Shown here piece after piece: positions 49,275 through 60,564 of a DNA stretch of 64,000 bases; the first letter of the stretch is position 1; each line of letters starts with the position of its first letter. The translations under genes and the position numbers were made by a program. The stretch comes from Phaseolus vulgaris. Its lineage: Eukaryota; Streptophyta; Magnoliopsida; Fabales; Fabaceae. Below the pieces are notes generated by a model. That model had not been told where the DNA came from. It made no database searches and saw only the letters and a program-made list of their open reading frames with translations. Where the stretch lies: assembly GCF_000499845.2 (NCBI RefSeq), contig NC_023754.2, positions 27,318,611 through 27,382,610 of the forward strand, given 5' to 3'.

Positions 49275-51083
49275 ATGGCAACCAGAAAAGTCAAAGCCAT
49301 AGGCATTGACTTGGGAACCACCTATAGCTGTGTTGCAGTGTGGCAACACAACCGCGTAGAGGTGATTCCCAACGACCAAGGCAACCGCACCACCCCTTCC
49401 TATGTTGCCTTCAACGACACTCAAAGGTTGTTGGGTGATGCTGCCATGAACCAGCGTTGCATGAATCCAGAAAACACCGTCTTCGATGCCAAACGGTTGA
49501 TCGGTCGCAGATTCTCCGACCAGTCCGTCCAGCAAGATATGAAGCTCTGGCCCTTTCAGGTTGTCCCTGGGATCAGAGACAAACCCATGATAGCTGTCAC
49601 ATACAAGGACGAAGAGAAGCACCTTGCAGCGGAAGAGATATCTTCCATGGTGCTGTTTAAGATGAAGGAGGTTGCTGAAGCCCATCTGGGTCACGCGGTG
49701 AATGATGCGGTGATCACTGTCCCTGCTTACTTCAGTAACGCGCAGAGACAAGCCACTAAAGATGCTGGGAAAATCGCCGGTTTGAACGTGTTGAGGATCA
49801 TCAACGAGCCAACCGCAGCAGCCATTGCTTACGGGTTAGACAAGAAAGGATGGAGAGAGGGTGAGCAGAACGTGCTTGTGTTTGATCTCGGTGGTGGTAC
49901 TTTTGACGTTTCATTGGTGACAATTGATGAAGGGATGTTTAAGGTTAAGGCCACCGTGGGAGATACTCATTTGGGTGGTGTGGATTTTGATAACAAATTG
50001 GTGAACTATGTTGTGAGCATCTTCAAGAGAAGGTACAAGAAGGATATTGCCGAAAACCCCAAATCTCTTGGAAGGTTGAGGTTAGCGTGTGAGAAAGCCA
50101 AGAGGATACTCTCTTCGAGCTCTCAAACAACGATAGAGCTTGATTCCTTATGTGGAGGGATTGATCTGCATGCAATTGTTACAAGGGCGTTGTTCGAGGA
50201 ATTGAACAAGGAGTTGTTTATGAAGTGTATGGAGACAGTGGAGAAGTGCCTTGTTGAGGCAAGGGTTGAGAAAAGCCAAGTCCATGAATTTGTTCTTGTG
50301 GGTGGGTCTACTAGAATTCCTAAAGTACAACAACTTCTGAAGGACATGTTCAGCGTAAATGGCAAAACTAAAGAGCTTTGCAAAAGCATTAACCCTGATG
50401 AGGCTGTGGCGTACGGTGCGGCTGTTCAGGCCGCGATTTTGGGAGGCGAAGGGGACAAAAAGGTTGAGGACATGTTGTTGCTGGATGTGATGCCTCTTAG
50501 TCTTGGAATTGAAACCAACGGTGGTGACATGTCAGTGCTGATTCCCAAGAACACTATGATCCCCACCAAGAGGGAGGACGTTTTCTCCACTTGTTCTGAT
50601 AATCAAACGAGCGTTTTGATCAAGGTTTACGAGGGGGAGGAAGCTAAGACAGAGGATAACTTCCTTCTTGGGAAGTTTGAGCTATCTGGGTTCGCTTCAT
50701 CGCCAAAGGGGGGTCAACAGATAAATGTTGGGTTTGATGTGGATGTTGATGGCATTGTGGAGGTCAGTGCTAAGGATAGGAGCACGGGGTTGAAGAAAAA
50801 GATCACGATCAGCAACAAGCATGGGAGGTTGAGTTCCGAAGAGATGAGGAGGATGGTGAGAGATGCAGCGAGGTATAAAGCAGATGATGAGGAAGCAAAG
50901 AAGAAAGTGAGGGCCAAGAACTTGCTTGAGAATTATGCTTTTGAAATGAGGGATAGAGTGAAGAATCTGGAGAAGGTGGTGGAGGCGACCATAGAATGGC
51001 TTGACAGTAACCAATTGGCTGAAACTGATGAGTTTGAGTTCAAGATGCAGGAGTTGGAAGAAAGGGTTCTGAAGTTTATGTGA
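49275..51083 (+). CDS. cytosolic-type HSP70, intronless, lacking the C-terminal tail
   Basis: 602 residues. ATP-dependent chaperone that binds unfolded hydrophobic segments with J-domain co-chaperones. The three HSP70 signatures are present: IDLGTTYS (11-18), [14 protein letters not shown] and [16 protein letters not shown], with [15 protein letters not shown]. The substrate-binding domain follows ([34 protein letters not shown]). The protein ends [13 protein letters not shown], where usual plant HSC70s (about 650 residues) continue through a GGMP-rich tail to EEVD. It therefore lacks the dock for TPR co-chaperones such as HOP and CHIP. No organelle-targeting extension or KDEL is present. It is closely related to the HSP70 part of the gene at 54102. 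No clear heat-shock element was found upstream. ATG context CTATGGCA. Confidence 0.93.
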   Translation: MATRKVKAIGIDLGTTYSCVAVWQHNRVEVIPNDQGNRTTPSYVAFNDTQRLLGDAAMNQRCMNPENTVFDAKRLIGRRFSDQSVQQDMKLWPFQVVPGIRDKPMIAVTYKDEEKHLAAEEISSMVLFKMKEVAEAHLGHAVNDAVITVPAYFSNAQRQATKDAGKIAGLNVLRIINEPTAAAIAYGLDKKGWREGEQNVLVFDLGGGTFDVSLVTIDEGMFKVKATVGDTHLGGVDFDNKLVNYVVSIFKRRYKKDIAENPKSLGRLRLACEKAKRILSSSSQTTIELDSLCGGIDLHAIVTRALFEELNKELFMKCMETVEKCLVEARVEKSQVHEFVLVGGSTRIPKVQQLLKDMFSVNGKTKELCKSINPDEAVAYGAAVQAAILGGEGDKKVEDMLLLDVMPLSLGIETNGGDMSVLIPKNTMIPTKREDVFSTCSDNQTSVLIKVYEGEEAKTEDNFLLGKFELSGFASSPKGGQQINVGFDVDVDGIVEVSAKDRSTGLKKKITISNKHGRLSSEEMRRMVRDAARYKADDEEAKKKVRAKNLLENYAFEMRDRVKNLEKVVEATIEWLDSNQLAETDEFEFKMQELEERVLKFM

Positions 51084-52689
51084 TGGTAGTAGTTCTTTCT
51101 TGGTGGAACAAGTTTACTATTGATTGAGTCCGAAGCAATGTAAAATAGTTCCAGCTTTGTTACTCAATCTAGCAGTTTGTGTCTTAACATCTAGTTTATG
51201 CTTTATGTCTAAAATGTGAAAGTAGTTCTTCAAGTTGTATGGGTGAAATGAAAGGAATGTTATGTTTGTTAATTATTCACCTTTTGTGATGGTGCTTATG
51301 GAATGGACTGTTCATAATTCGTAATCCATTTTTTCACTTTTTTCTTAGCAAATGTGGCCATGGCATGTGATGTTGCTAAGCTATACTTGGTCATGGCAGA
51401 CCTGTGATGTTGCGAAGCTGAGGTGAGCTACTATTTTTCCTCGTATAACATCATTTCATTTGTACTTACAAAAAATTAAGAGTAATCATGTTAAGGTAGA
51501 AAATGCATTCCATTTGGATTGATTTGATTTGACCCTGTTTATAAAGTTGTATGGTTTAATTTTGTTTATGAGATGTTTTAAAATTTCAATAATAAAATAA
51601 TGTTGTTTTGAAATTTATTTATTATTTCATATATTGATGTTTTACTATAATAAAATTTAAATTTAAGTTAGATTTATGAAATTATGCTATGTATATGATA
51701 TAGTTTTATTTTTTAATATATAATAATCTACAGGAGTAATCACTTATGAATAATTTAATCACAGACCTATTAGTTTAGTAACACTCATGACTTAGTTTGT
51801 ATAAAAAGTGAATAAAGTAATTTAGATAGAGATAGAAATCTAATGGGTTGTGGAAAATAGGGCTTAAATTTATTTATTTTACTATTTTGAATAAGAAAAC
51901 CTAAAGTTCCACTTAGTTAGTAAAATATCCATAACATCCTCTCATGGTCCTTATTGATATCAAATAGGGAAGTATATGATCGAATATGTACATGTTTGGA
52001 TTAAAATAAAAGGTGGTATTAATGATGGAAAAATAAAGTGGTTTTCTTAAAACACTTTTTTCAGTGATGTAAAACCAAAACAAAAGAAATGTCCTTTTCT
52101 TGGAAAATAACCAGAACCCACACGACCAAAAGGGCAGGGGGAAAAAACAAAGGTGAATTCAATGAATGGATTTGTGTGGTTGTATATCCAATCAATGAAA
52201 TATTGACTCCTTAGCTAAGAAGTAGACAAAGTCGAAAAAGGAACCTAACTTGCTAACCTCTCTTCTGTATTTTAGCGAGGACTTTGACGATGGAAAATGT
52301 TTTAATTTGGAAAAGAGAGTTGTTTGGATGATGGTGTGAGTGAAAAAAAAAGGAGATCAGTTTTCTTGATCATCTATTAAGTTGATGAGTTATTTTTCTT
52401 AAACATCTGAATTTCACAGATTATAATACTGGACATAACACATAATTTTTGTTATTTTTTTAATAAGGTTATGATATCTTAATAGTATTGATGTCAACAT
52501 GCGCTATTCAACAAATCAAGAATTTGAAATCAATAACAAAAATTAGTAACAATTGTGTTTCCTTTAAAACAAAAAATAACGTATTTAACTAAATTAGTTG
52601 TATGTGTCAATATCTCTTCTCTCCATCAAATTGCTCAAATAGAAAATAATAAATATTTTCTTTATATATATATATATATATATTTATTT

Positions 52690-52935
52690 TTATTTTCCTT
52701 TTATTTTAATTAATCTTATTTCAATTATAACATATAATCTAGTGGCAATAAATCAAATAATTTTTTAAGACTAAAAACTATTTTTTTAATTGCTGAAATT
52801 ACAAAATAACACAATAACCAGAATAAATTAATAAAATAAAATATTAATAAAAATAAATTAGGAAATTCATAATAACAATTAAAAAAAAATTATGTTATAA
52901 TTGAAATAAGATTATATAAACGGAAATATATTATT
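52690..52935. repeat. inverted-repeat element with perfect 23-bp arms
   Basis: The 23 bases at 52711-52733 (TAATCTTATTTCAATTATAA plus CAT) recur exactly inverted at 52892-52914. Weaker matching continues outward ('ttttccttttat' against 'ataaacggaaat'). The interior of about 160 bases is AT-rich and non-coding. The shape is that of a MITE, but no target duplication was established. Confidence 0.6.
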
Positions 52936-54029
52936 TTTAAAACTATTGTTCTAACTTTTCCTTTTTTAAATTTTATCTATTATAATACTATTACAGAGAA
53001 ATTACACTTCATGGTAAATTTTATATATATATATATATAAAATATAACGGCATCTATTATATTGTTTCTATTAATACTTCTATATTTTTATTATAATATT
53101 ATCAGTACTTAATATATTATATAAAATAAAAAATATTAAGAATGAATAAATATATTTAAATTTCTTTATCATTTTTAATTTTTTAAATTTAAACAATCTT
53201 ATCTTTTAGTATTTTTTTACCCGAGTCCAAACAAAAGGAGGGAAAGCAAATTCAAAGAAACATGAATAATACGAAAGAAGGAATTACAAAACTTTACAAG
53301 ATTAATCTCTACATATCAACAAGTAGGAATTATTTTTGTTAGAGGTTTAATTATTTTTTTCATTTTTAAAGTTACAAATTTATTTTCACTAAATTGTATA
53401 CTAACTTTTTTCTTTGTATATTATATTATTGTATTTTAGTTCATATCATTGTAATATATTTTCAATTCCTACAATAAAGATTAAAAAGTGATAAAAAAAT
53501 ATGTGAATTTTTTTTAATTAAATCTTTCATAGATAAGCCGTTACTTTATAGTGTTAGTTCCTATGAAGCTTAGACACTTCTTTTAAATGACGTGTCGAAT
53601 ACTCATATCGCTGACACTCGTATTATACTTATAGGACACGCATCCGTGAAGTGTCAAATTCAAAAAGTATTTATTGAATTTCTAACAATTATAATACAGT
53701 TTTAACACAATTTAAAAAAAATACACTAATATTCTAAAAACTCATACTTACGACATATATTTTTATTATGATTATAAAAATAAAAAACAAATCCATATCC
53801 ATCAATAAAAACATTTTTCTGCTAAAAAATAATTTAAAAAATACTTATACACATATAATATATTAGCTATGATTGTGAAAGGGCCTTGTGAAAGGGCCTT
53901 TTTACCAATCCAATCCATCATTGCCTTTGCCTTTGCCACAATTTTCTTGACGTTGCTTAACAAGCAGGTTCCCAAACTCTGAAATCAAGGGTTTCTGAAA
54001 TTCATCTATTACATTCTTATATCTATAGA

Positions 54030-54036
54030 TATATAC
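54030..54036 (+). promoter_or_regulatory. TATA-like box of the HSP70-RNase H gene
   Basis: 'gatatatac' lies about 70 bases upstream of the ATG at 54102. The spacing is acceptable for a plant core promoter but the surrounding sequence is AT-rich, so the match is weak evidence. Confidence 0.35.
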
Positions 54037-54101
54037 TTACGGTTCAAGTCATCTCTTTTCTGTGTTTACCTACTCTCTTCTCTCAATTGCTAAGCTTTGC
54101 C

Positions 54102-56483
54102 ATGGCTACCAAAAAAGTCAAACCCATTGGCATTGACTTGGGCACCACCTATAGCTGCGTAGCAGTGTGGCAAGACAGTCGCGTCCAAGTCATTTCCAAC
54201 GACCAAGGCAACCGCACTACCCCTTCCTACGTTGCCTTCACCGACACTCAGAGGTTGTTGGGCGATGATGCCATGAATCAGCGATCTAAGAACCCTCAGA
54301 ACACCGTCTTCGAGGCCAAACGTTTGATCGGTCGCAGGTTTTCCGACATGTCTGTTCAGCAAGACATGAAGATGTGGCCCTTTAAGGTTGTCCCTGGGAA
54401 CAGAGACAAACCAATGATTGCGATCACCTACAAAGGCAAAGAGAAACACCTTTCAGCAGAAGAGATATCTTCCATGGTGTTGTTTAAGATGAAGGAGGTC
54501 GCAGAAACCTATTTGGGTCACGCAGTAAGGGATGCAGTTATCACTGTCCCTGCTTACTTCAGCAACGCGCAGAGACAAGCCACAAAGGATGCTGGGAAAA
54601 TCGCTGGTTTGAATGTGTTGAGGATCATTAACGAGCCAACGGCAGCTGCTATTGCTTATGGATTGGACAAGAAAGGATTCAGAGAGGGTGAGCAGAACGT
54701 GCTTGTGTTTGATCTCGGTGGTGGCACATTTGATGTTTCCTTGGTGACAATTGATGAAGGGATGTTTAAGGTTAAGGCCACCGTGGGAGATACTCATCTG
54801 GGTGGTGTGGATTTTGATAACAAATTGGTGAACTATCTTGTGAATGTATTTAGAGAGAAATACGAGAAGGATATTAGTGGGAACACTAAATCTTTGGTAA
54901 GATTAAGGTCAGCATGCGAGAAAGCTAAGAGGATTTTGTCTTCGTCTTCCCAGACCATGATAGAGCTTGATTCTTTATATGAAGGGATTGATCTATATGC
55001 CACTGTTACGAGGGCCTTGTTCGAGGAACTGAACAAAGACTTGTTCATTAAGTGTAAGGAGACAGTGGAAAAGTGCCTGGTTGAGGCCAAGGTTGACAAG
55101 ATCCAAGTTCACGAGATTGTTCTCGTCGGTGGGTCCACTAGAATTCCGAAGTTACAACAACTTCTGAAGGACATGTTCAGCGTCAATGGTAGCATCAAAG
55201 AGCTTTGCAAAAGCATCAACCCCGATGAGGCCGTGGCGTACGGTGCTGCAGTTCAGGCAGCAATTTTGAGCGGTGAAGGAGATAAAAAGGTGGAGGAATT
55301 GTTGTTATTGGACGTCATGCCAATTAGTCTCGGAATTGAGGGTGCTGGTGGTGCCATGTCAGTGTTGATCCCCAAGAACACCATGATCCCCACCAAGAAA
55401 GAGAGGGTTTGTTCCACCTTCTACGACAATCAGAAAAGCGTCACGGTCAAAGTGTTTGAGGGAGAACGAGTGAAGGCAAAAGACAACTTCTTTCTCGGCA
55501 AGTTTGTCCTCTATGGGTTCGAGCCATCGCTAAAGGGAGTCCCACAGATCACCGTTAGCTTTGACGTGGATGCTGATGGCATTGTGGAGGTGACGGCGGA
55601 AGATAAAGCCACAGGGCTAAAGAAGAAGATCACAATCAATAACAAGCAGGGAAGGTTGAGCCCGGAGGAGATAAGAAAAATGGTGAGGGATTCAAAGAAG
55701 TACAGGGCAGAGGACGAGGTGGGGAAGAGGAAGGTGAAGGCAAAGAACGCGCTTGAGAATTTTGCTTATGAAATGAGGGAGAGAGCGAGAAGGATCGAAG
55801 AGGCAGTGGAAGAAACCATAGAGTGGCTAGAGAACAACCAATTGGCGGAGATAGAGGAGTTTGAGTACAAGAAACAGGAATTAGGAAGGTATCTAAGAGA
55901 TGATCCCAATCCGAATAATACCTCAAATTCCGAGGTTAAGGTTCCTATATGGTGCACGTGGAGATGTCCACCCAGTGGGTGGGTTTGTCTGAACACGGAT
56001 GGATCGGTGTTTGAGAACCATCGAACAGGGTGTAGCAGAGGTTCGTGTGGGGGTCTAGTACGAGATTCCGAAGGATGTTTTCTAGGTGGTTTTGGTGTTA
56101 ATTTGGGGTCCACATCGGTGACACTAGCGGAGTTGTGGGGGGTTGTTCACGGTCTGAGGTTGGCGTGGGATCTTGGTTGTAAGAAGGTGAAGGTGGACAT
56201 TGATTCGGGTCATGCTCTTGGTCTGGTTAGGCACTGTCCGGTGGGCAGCGACCCAGCTTTTGCGGTGGTTCGGGAGATCAACGAGCTTGTTCGGAAGGAT
56301 TGGTTGGTGGAGTTCTCGCACGTGTTTAGAGAATCTAATCGTGCGGCGGATCGCTTAGCTCACTTGGGACACTCCCACTCTTTGGATTCGGGTGCCAAAC
56401 GTTTTTCGGAGCCTCCCTCTCCCATTCTTCATATTCTTCGAGATGACCTGGCAGGTCTTGCAAAGCAACGTGGCGTTTCCTAG
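54102..56483 (+). CDS. HSP70-RNase H fusion protein (chaperone fused to a LINE-type RNase H domain)
   Basis: One uninterrupted frame of 793 residues from the ATG in CCATGGCT; the frame is open five codons further upstream but only from a TTG. Residues 1 to about 600 are an HSP70 nearly identical in layout to the gene at 49275: IDLGTTYS (11-18), [30 protein letters not shown] and the substrate-binding domain. As in that gene, the GGMP/EEVD tail is missing. After [15 protein letters not shown] and a short linker, residues about 614-757 form an RNase H domain of the RVT_3 type found at the end of plant LINE ORF2. It has CLNTDGS (Asp633), [11 protein letters not shown] (Glu677), VDIDSG (Asp701) and [15 protein letters not shown] (Asp750), so all four acidic active-site residues are kept. 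Likely origin is fusion to retrotransposon sequence. Activity on RNA-DNA hybrids, and expression, are unproven. Confidence 0.88.
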   Translation: MATKKVKPIGIDLGTTYSCVAVWQDSRVQVISNDQGNRTTPSYVAFTDTQRLLGDDAMNQRSKNPQNTVFEAKRLIGRRFSDMSVQQDMKMWPFKVVPGNRDKPMIAITYKGKEKHLSAEEISSMVLFKMKEVAETYLGHAVRDAVITVPAYFSNAQRQATKDAGKIAGLNVLRIINEPTAAAIAYGLDKKGFREGEQNVLVFDLGGGTFDVSLVTIDEGMFKVKATVGDTHLGGVDFDNKLVNYLVNVFREKYEKDISGNTKSLVRLRSACEKAKRILSSSSQTMIELDSLYEGIDLYATVTRALFEELNKDLFIKCKETVEKCLVEAKVDKIQVHEIVLVGGSTRIPKLQQLLKDMFSVNGSIKELCKSINPDEAVAYGAAVQAAILSGEGDKKVEELLLLDVMPISLGIEGAGGAMSVLIPKNTMIPTKKERVCSTFYDNQKSVTVKVFEGERVKAKDNFFLGKFVLYGFEPSLKGVPQITVSFDVDADGIVEVTAEDKATGLKKKITINNKQGRLSPEEIRKMVRDSKKYRAEDEVGKRKVKAKNALENFAYEMRERARRIEEAVEETIEWLENNQLAEIEEFEYKKQELGRYLRDDPNPNNTSNSEVKVPIWCTWRCPPSGWVCLNTDGSVFENHRTGCSRGSCGGLVRDSEGCFLGGFGVNLGSTSVTLAELWGVVHGLRLAWDLGCKKVKVDIDSGHALGLVRHCPVGSDPAFAVVREINELVRKDWLVEFSHVFRESNRAADRLAHLGHSHSLDSGAKRFSEPPSPILHILRDDLAGLAKQRGVS

Positions 56484-57737
56484 TCAACCCACACTTATAA
56501 GCTACATGTGCTAATAATCTAATCACTTTATGTACTTACTTAAATTATCTATAAAATAATTATTAGTACAATTATGATATCACTGGAGCCTAAGTAGTAG
56601 TACACCATTTTAAACTTTATCTTTTGCAATCCGTACTGCAAATTATTGCAGACTACTTAGCTAAGAAGTAGTCACCACTTCACAACATGATTCAAAACGC
56701 GTTGTTCCAATTTAATGTATATAATTCCAACTAGGAAGGTTCAATCTACGTCAGCTCCTATGAATTGATCTGTATAGAATAAAAAGTTGTGTATGGATGG
56801 AAGGTCCTCCTGGCATTTAACACCTAACACTAACACACTCTCTTGGAATATTTTATTTATTTTTATATATTTTATAATTTTATTTAAATAGGATATTAAA
56901 TAATTTTTTGATTTTTTATTTATTTAGGATTTTGAATGTTTTATAAATTTTATATTTTTATTTAAATAGGAAATTAATTAATTTAAGATTTGTATTTATT
57001 TAAAATATTGAATAATTTATAAATTTATTTATTTTATATTTTTATTTAAGTAGATTATTGAATAATTTATAATTTGTATTTGTTTTATATTTTAAATGAT
57101 TTTAAAATTTTATTTCTTTGTATTTTTTATTTAAATAGGATATTAACTAATTTAGAATTTGGAATGTTTTAAATTTTTCTATACATTTTAAATATTTTTA
57201 AAATATGATATTAAAAATTTAAGATTTGTATTTATTTTAGACTTTGAATATTTTAGATTTTTATTTAAATAGAATTTAAATAATTTTTCTTACAATTATA
57301 AATATGTTTTTAAAGTTTCACATTATTCGTATTTTTTCTAAAATTAATCCTTACATAATAATAAAAATATTTTAATTAAAAATAATTATAATTCACAAAT
57401 AAATAAATTTTAACAATTTTTAAATAGAAAGGTCAATTTGTAAGGTTACATTTTTATCAATTAAAAATACAATTTCAATCACATTCATCATATTACTTAC
57501 AAACTTTCATAAATTATCTCTACATTTTTTAATTTGTTTACCTTAATCCAAATAATCTCATTTTTTTATATATTTTTCATTAAAATGATCTGAAATAAAC
57601 TCTCTCAAATCTACTTCCTAATTTAAAGAAAGCATAAAAGAAAAAGAAAGTGAAGTATGATTACAAATTTAGATAAGATATTCTTAATTTTAATATAAAA
57701 TCTCAAAACGAATAAACTTTTGTTTGAATGTTTTTAA
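56484..57737. other. AT-rich spacer with degenerate repeats
   Basis: 56484-56830 may contain the fusion gene's 3' end; no poly(A) tail or LINE target duplication could be fixed. 56870-57260 repeats the phrase 'tttatttaaataggatatta' several times at uneven spacing. 57280-57625 is a dispersed repeat shared with 10290-10645. Confidence 0.45.
57280..57625. repeat. dispersed AT-rich repeat, copy B
   Basis: Same series of phrases as 10290-10645 in the same order and orientation, including 'ttttctaaaattaatcc', 'ttttaacaatttttaaata' and 'taccttaatccaaataatct'. The copies differ by scattered substitutions and indels, as expected of an old mobile family. Confidence 0.5.
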
Positions 57738-57844
57738 CTAGGTTATTAACCCGTGCCTTGCGCGGAAAGATTTTATCTATAAAATGGGAAAGATTATATT
57801 TATGAAATATTATTAATATATTAATAAATAATTAAATGATTGTA

Positions 57845-57848
<4 letters not shown>

Positions 57849-57886
<38 letters not shown>

Positions 57887-57892
57887 TTTGTA
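57849..57892. repeat. (TA)n microsatellite
   Basis: About 22 TA units near the 3' end of the proposed Helitron. Confidence 0.9.
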
Positions 57893-58259
57893 ATAAAGAT
57901 GGATAGAGATTGTCTTATAGTGTCTTATATAAATAATTTTATACAACCTTAAATTGAAATATTTTAATAATAAAAATGTTTACAACATATATATTTTCAT
58001 CTAATACAATCAACTCATACAATTTGTAAGTAAAGAAATTTAACACAATATAACAAAGATACTAAATTTATAGAAAATAACAAAATATCAAATAAAAAAA
58101 ACAAACAAACATAAATTAGAAAACAGAAATATAATAGTTATAAATATTAATAATGTTTGAACAACCTATATGTTGTCCACAATAAGTTTAACTAAAATTA
58201 AAAAATTATCCTTTTTATTAGGCTTAAAAACAGTCATGACTCCCAAATTTATTACAATA

Positions 58260-58945
58260 AACTTTCAATCAATTTTTTGTCCTTGAAAGTGTTGCCATGC
58301 TTTCTCATCATCTGCTTAAAAAATAATTTTATCATTCTCCTAAAGTGAGTGTTCCCTGCAGAATTCTTTCCATCCACCTTCCAATTTGACAGTCTTTTTG
58401 GGAACATTCCGCATTAAAACTTTACATTGCACCTGCTCGTTTGGTCCGTGCAAAGTGACATTTTGGAATCGACCTCTTCGCATATGATCTGCGAAAGTCA
58501 CAGGCAAATCCTACCCAACAATAAAAAGTTAAATATTTGAAATTAAGAAAAAAAAAATACATTATTTAATATAAATAAAGCAAAAGTCAGTTATAAAAAA
58601 AAATACCAGACGACACTTGTTGTGCACTGAGAAGCAGTCAAAGTTAGTGTAAAATGCACAAGTGCATGATACGTTAGTGAGCTTCGACTTTCAATCTCTA
58701 GAAAAAAATCTACGACAGTATTTTCGGACAACGTCTCCTCGAACATCGTTACATCAAAACAGCTATCCCTATGTAACGGAAGAGAATTTGATGAGATCCT
58801 TCTTTTAACGTGTACAACTTACGCATTTCATCACAACCTTAAACGATCAAGGGATTGTACAGGTCCATATTATAACGTACCTTGAATATGTTTTCTCTTT
58901 GATCCGCAAGAGTCCATATACAATCCAGATCTGTAACAAATATAA
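58260..58945 (-). pseudogene. REM-type B3 DNA-binding gene fragment, broken
   Basis: Two exon-like pieces on the minus strand. The first (about 58600-58945) reads LYTLKEGSHQILFRYIG then, after a one-base frame slip, DSCFDVTMFEETLSENTVVD and ends at a GT donor. This is the second half of a B3 domain (usual form ...LKEGD..LFRY.GDS.F.V..F). The second (58510 down to about 58266), after an AG acceptor, reads DLPVTFADHMRRGRF, VTLHGPNEQVQCKVLMRN and VKLEGGWKEFCREHSL, then TAG, ENDKIIF, TAA, ADDEKAWQHF. This is most of another B3 domain with two in-frame stops. B3/REM proteins are plant transcription factors. The fragment is non-functional and lies inside the Helitron, in the same orientation. Confidence 0.75.
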
Positions 58946-59547
58946 TTGCGAAAGATCAATCCAAAAAATCATAATATCATAATGCAGATAAAGAAAGTAG
59001 GTAGAGTACTTATTTTTTTAAAAAAATTATCAATATTATTGTTTTTGTGAAATTCCTGTAAGGTTTCTCCTTTGCATCCTCTTATAGATATTCAGAATTT
59101 CGGTCTTCGGATATTTGGATATTCGTTCTTCAAGTCCTCGGAAACATGTGATTATATTTCAAGTCTCCGTTTTTTATTGTCATTATCAGGTTGCAGAATG
59201 TGTGTTAGTTTCAGAAGAAGGTGTCAATAGAAGTAAAGGCTGAGTTGGAGAAAAGAATTGGCAGGGAGGAGATTGAGAGAATCAAATTTCAGAGTAATGA
59301 CCGAAAAGTTGAAAAATGGATGAGAGGGTAAGAGAAGAAGATTACAGAGCTAAGGATAGAGTACACAGATGATAGCGTGTAAAAAAGACTGAATCTCTGG
59401 TCAGGACCTGACGCATCAGAATTCTGTTACTGTTCTCTTTTGAAATCACCAAAAGAGATTCTCCTTCGTAAACACGCTCCCACATTTGTTGGGATTAATC
59501 CAAGTCACGGGAAGAATAATTAAATAATAGAGTGAAAAAGAATGAGA

Positions 59548-60469
59548 TAATTTGAATTAAATAAATAATAAAAGATAAAAACAAAATCTTTTTAGAGGAT
59601 TTAATTAATATAATAATATATTATTAAACAAAATAATAACATTTTTAATATTAAAAATACAACATGATTAAATACTAAAAAATGGTCTCCTTATAAATTA
59701 CATGTTTACTTATCAAACAATATATTTCATGTTTTGTAATTTCGTAAGATAATTTTATGCAAGAAAATATTTTTTAAAATACAAACTAGAATAGAAATAA
59801 ATATTAAATTAAATAAAAAACCATTTTGAAAAGTTTAATACATAAACAAATTATTTTAAAACACAAATTAAATAAACTATTTTACAAAGTGTATTGTTTA
59901 GGTCGAAAAATCAACAAGGTTATACTGCCATGTGGAAAAGGTTAAATAAAAAAATAAATAAGTAAAATTAAATTAGATACGGTAACAAAGTTCATAAAAC
60001 AAACTCAAATATACATGTGTGTTTACAAAATGTTGCAAAAAAAAAAACTCAAGTAGTTTTCAAGACCAATAAGAGAGTCTTATAAATAGATGTTCAACTT
60101 AAAAGATAAGTAAAATGAATTTATCTGATAATAATACAAAACTGATTCTAACTTTGGCATCAGAGTGTCTTCCACACACCAAATCATGATCTTTCACAAT
60201 CCAAATGTCACCTTATAAACATTTTTTATAAGGTTTAAAGTTCATTAATAAAATAAAAAGTTAAAACTTAAAAGAAAAAAATTATAAAAGTTAAAAAATG
60301 AAGTTATTTAAATTCACTAAAAATAAAATAAAATATTTTATTATTTTTATGGTAATAAATTATTATTATTGTAATAATAATAAAAGAAAATATAGGATTA
60401 TGTTTGTTATTATTATTCCGTAAAGTGTCATAAATATGATTAACTTAGTGATATTAAGCAGTATTTTTG
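59548..60469. other. AT-rich spacer upstream of the dynamin gene
   Basis: No gene or clear mobile element was seen; short A- and T-rich runs only. Confidence 0.4.
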
Positions 60470-60479
60470 CATAAATATA
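60470..60479 (+). promoter_or_regulatory. TATA box of the dynamin-like gene
   Basis: 'cataaatatagg' lies about 90 bases upstream of the ATG at 60565, in a position suitable for a core promoter. Confidence 0.45.
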
Positions 60480-60564
60480 GGATAGGAGCTCAACTCTTGT
60501 GAACACAACTTCCTTCCTCAATCTTTGGCAGCACTCAGTCTTACCTTACTCCTCTCACTTGAAA

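Larger units (their letters stand above)
51084..54101. other. spacer between the two HSP70 genes
   Basis: 51084-51300 is probably the 3' untranslated region of the first HSP70. Near 51355-51420 a phrase of the type 'catggca...tgtgatgttgc(t/g)aagct' is repeated. The rest is AT-rich, with a perfect inverted repeat (52711-52914) and a TA tract at about 52667-52685. At 53875-53900 'gtgaaagggcctt' is repeated in tandem upstream of the second HSP70. Confidence 0.5.
57738..59547 (-). mobile_element. non-autonomous Helitron carrying a REM/B3 fragment
   Basis: On the minus strand the element begins TCTCATTC...CTTCCCGTGAC (59547 downward) and ends with a GC-rich hairpin CCGCGCAAGGCACGG, a 13-base spacer and CTAG (57741-57738). 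The 3' hairpin followed by CTRR, the 5' TC, and insertion between A (57737 side) and T (59548 side) are Helitron rules. The subterminal CCCGTG phrases resemble known plant Helitrons. There is no Rep/helicase frame in the 1.8 kb, so it is non-autonomous. The interior contains the broken B3 gene piece and a (TA)n tract at 57849-57892. The 5' border is the less certain one. Confidence 0.6.

Noticed and set aside
49269..49751. 160-codon open frame antisense to the first HSP70 (similar ones at 54090-54449, 54453-54797 and 50697-51014 minus)
   Set aside because: Long antisense frames are a known by-product of HSP70 codon use; no domain, start context or promoter supports them.
53990..54012. Possible heat-shock element 'tttctgaaattc' upstream of the second HSP70
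   Set aside because: The TTC/GAA blocks are one base apart instead of two, so they do not form the nGAAn array.
54087..54101. Five extra N-terminal codons for the HSP70-RNase H gene
   Set aside because: The upstream first codon is TTG; the ATG at 54102 has a strong CCATGGC context and matches the sister gene's start.
60499..60564. 22 extra N-terminal codons for the dynamin-like gene
   Set aside because: That start would be GTG; the ATG at 60565 has a good plant context and gives the usual N-terminus.
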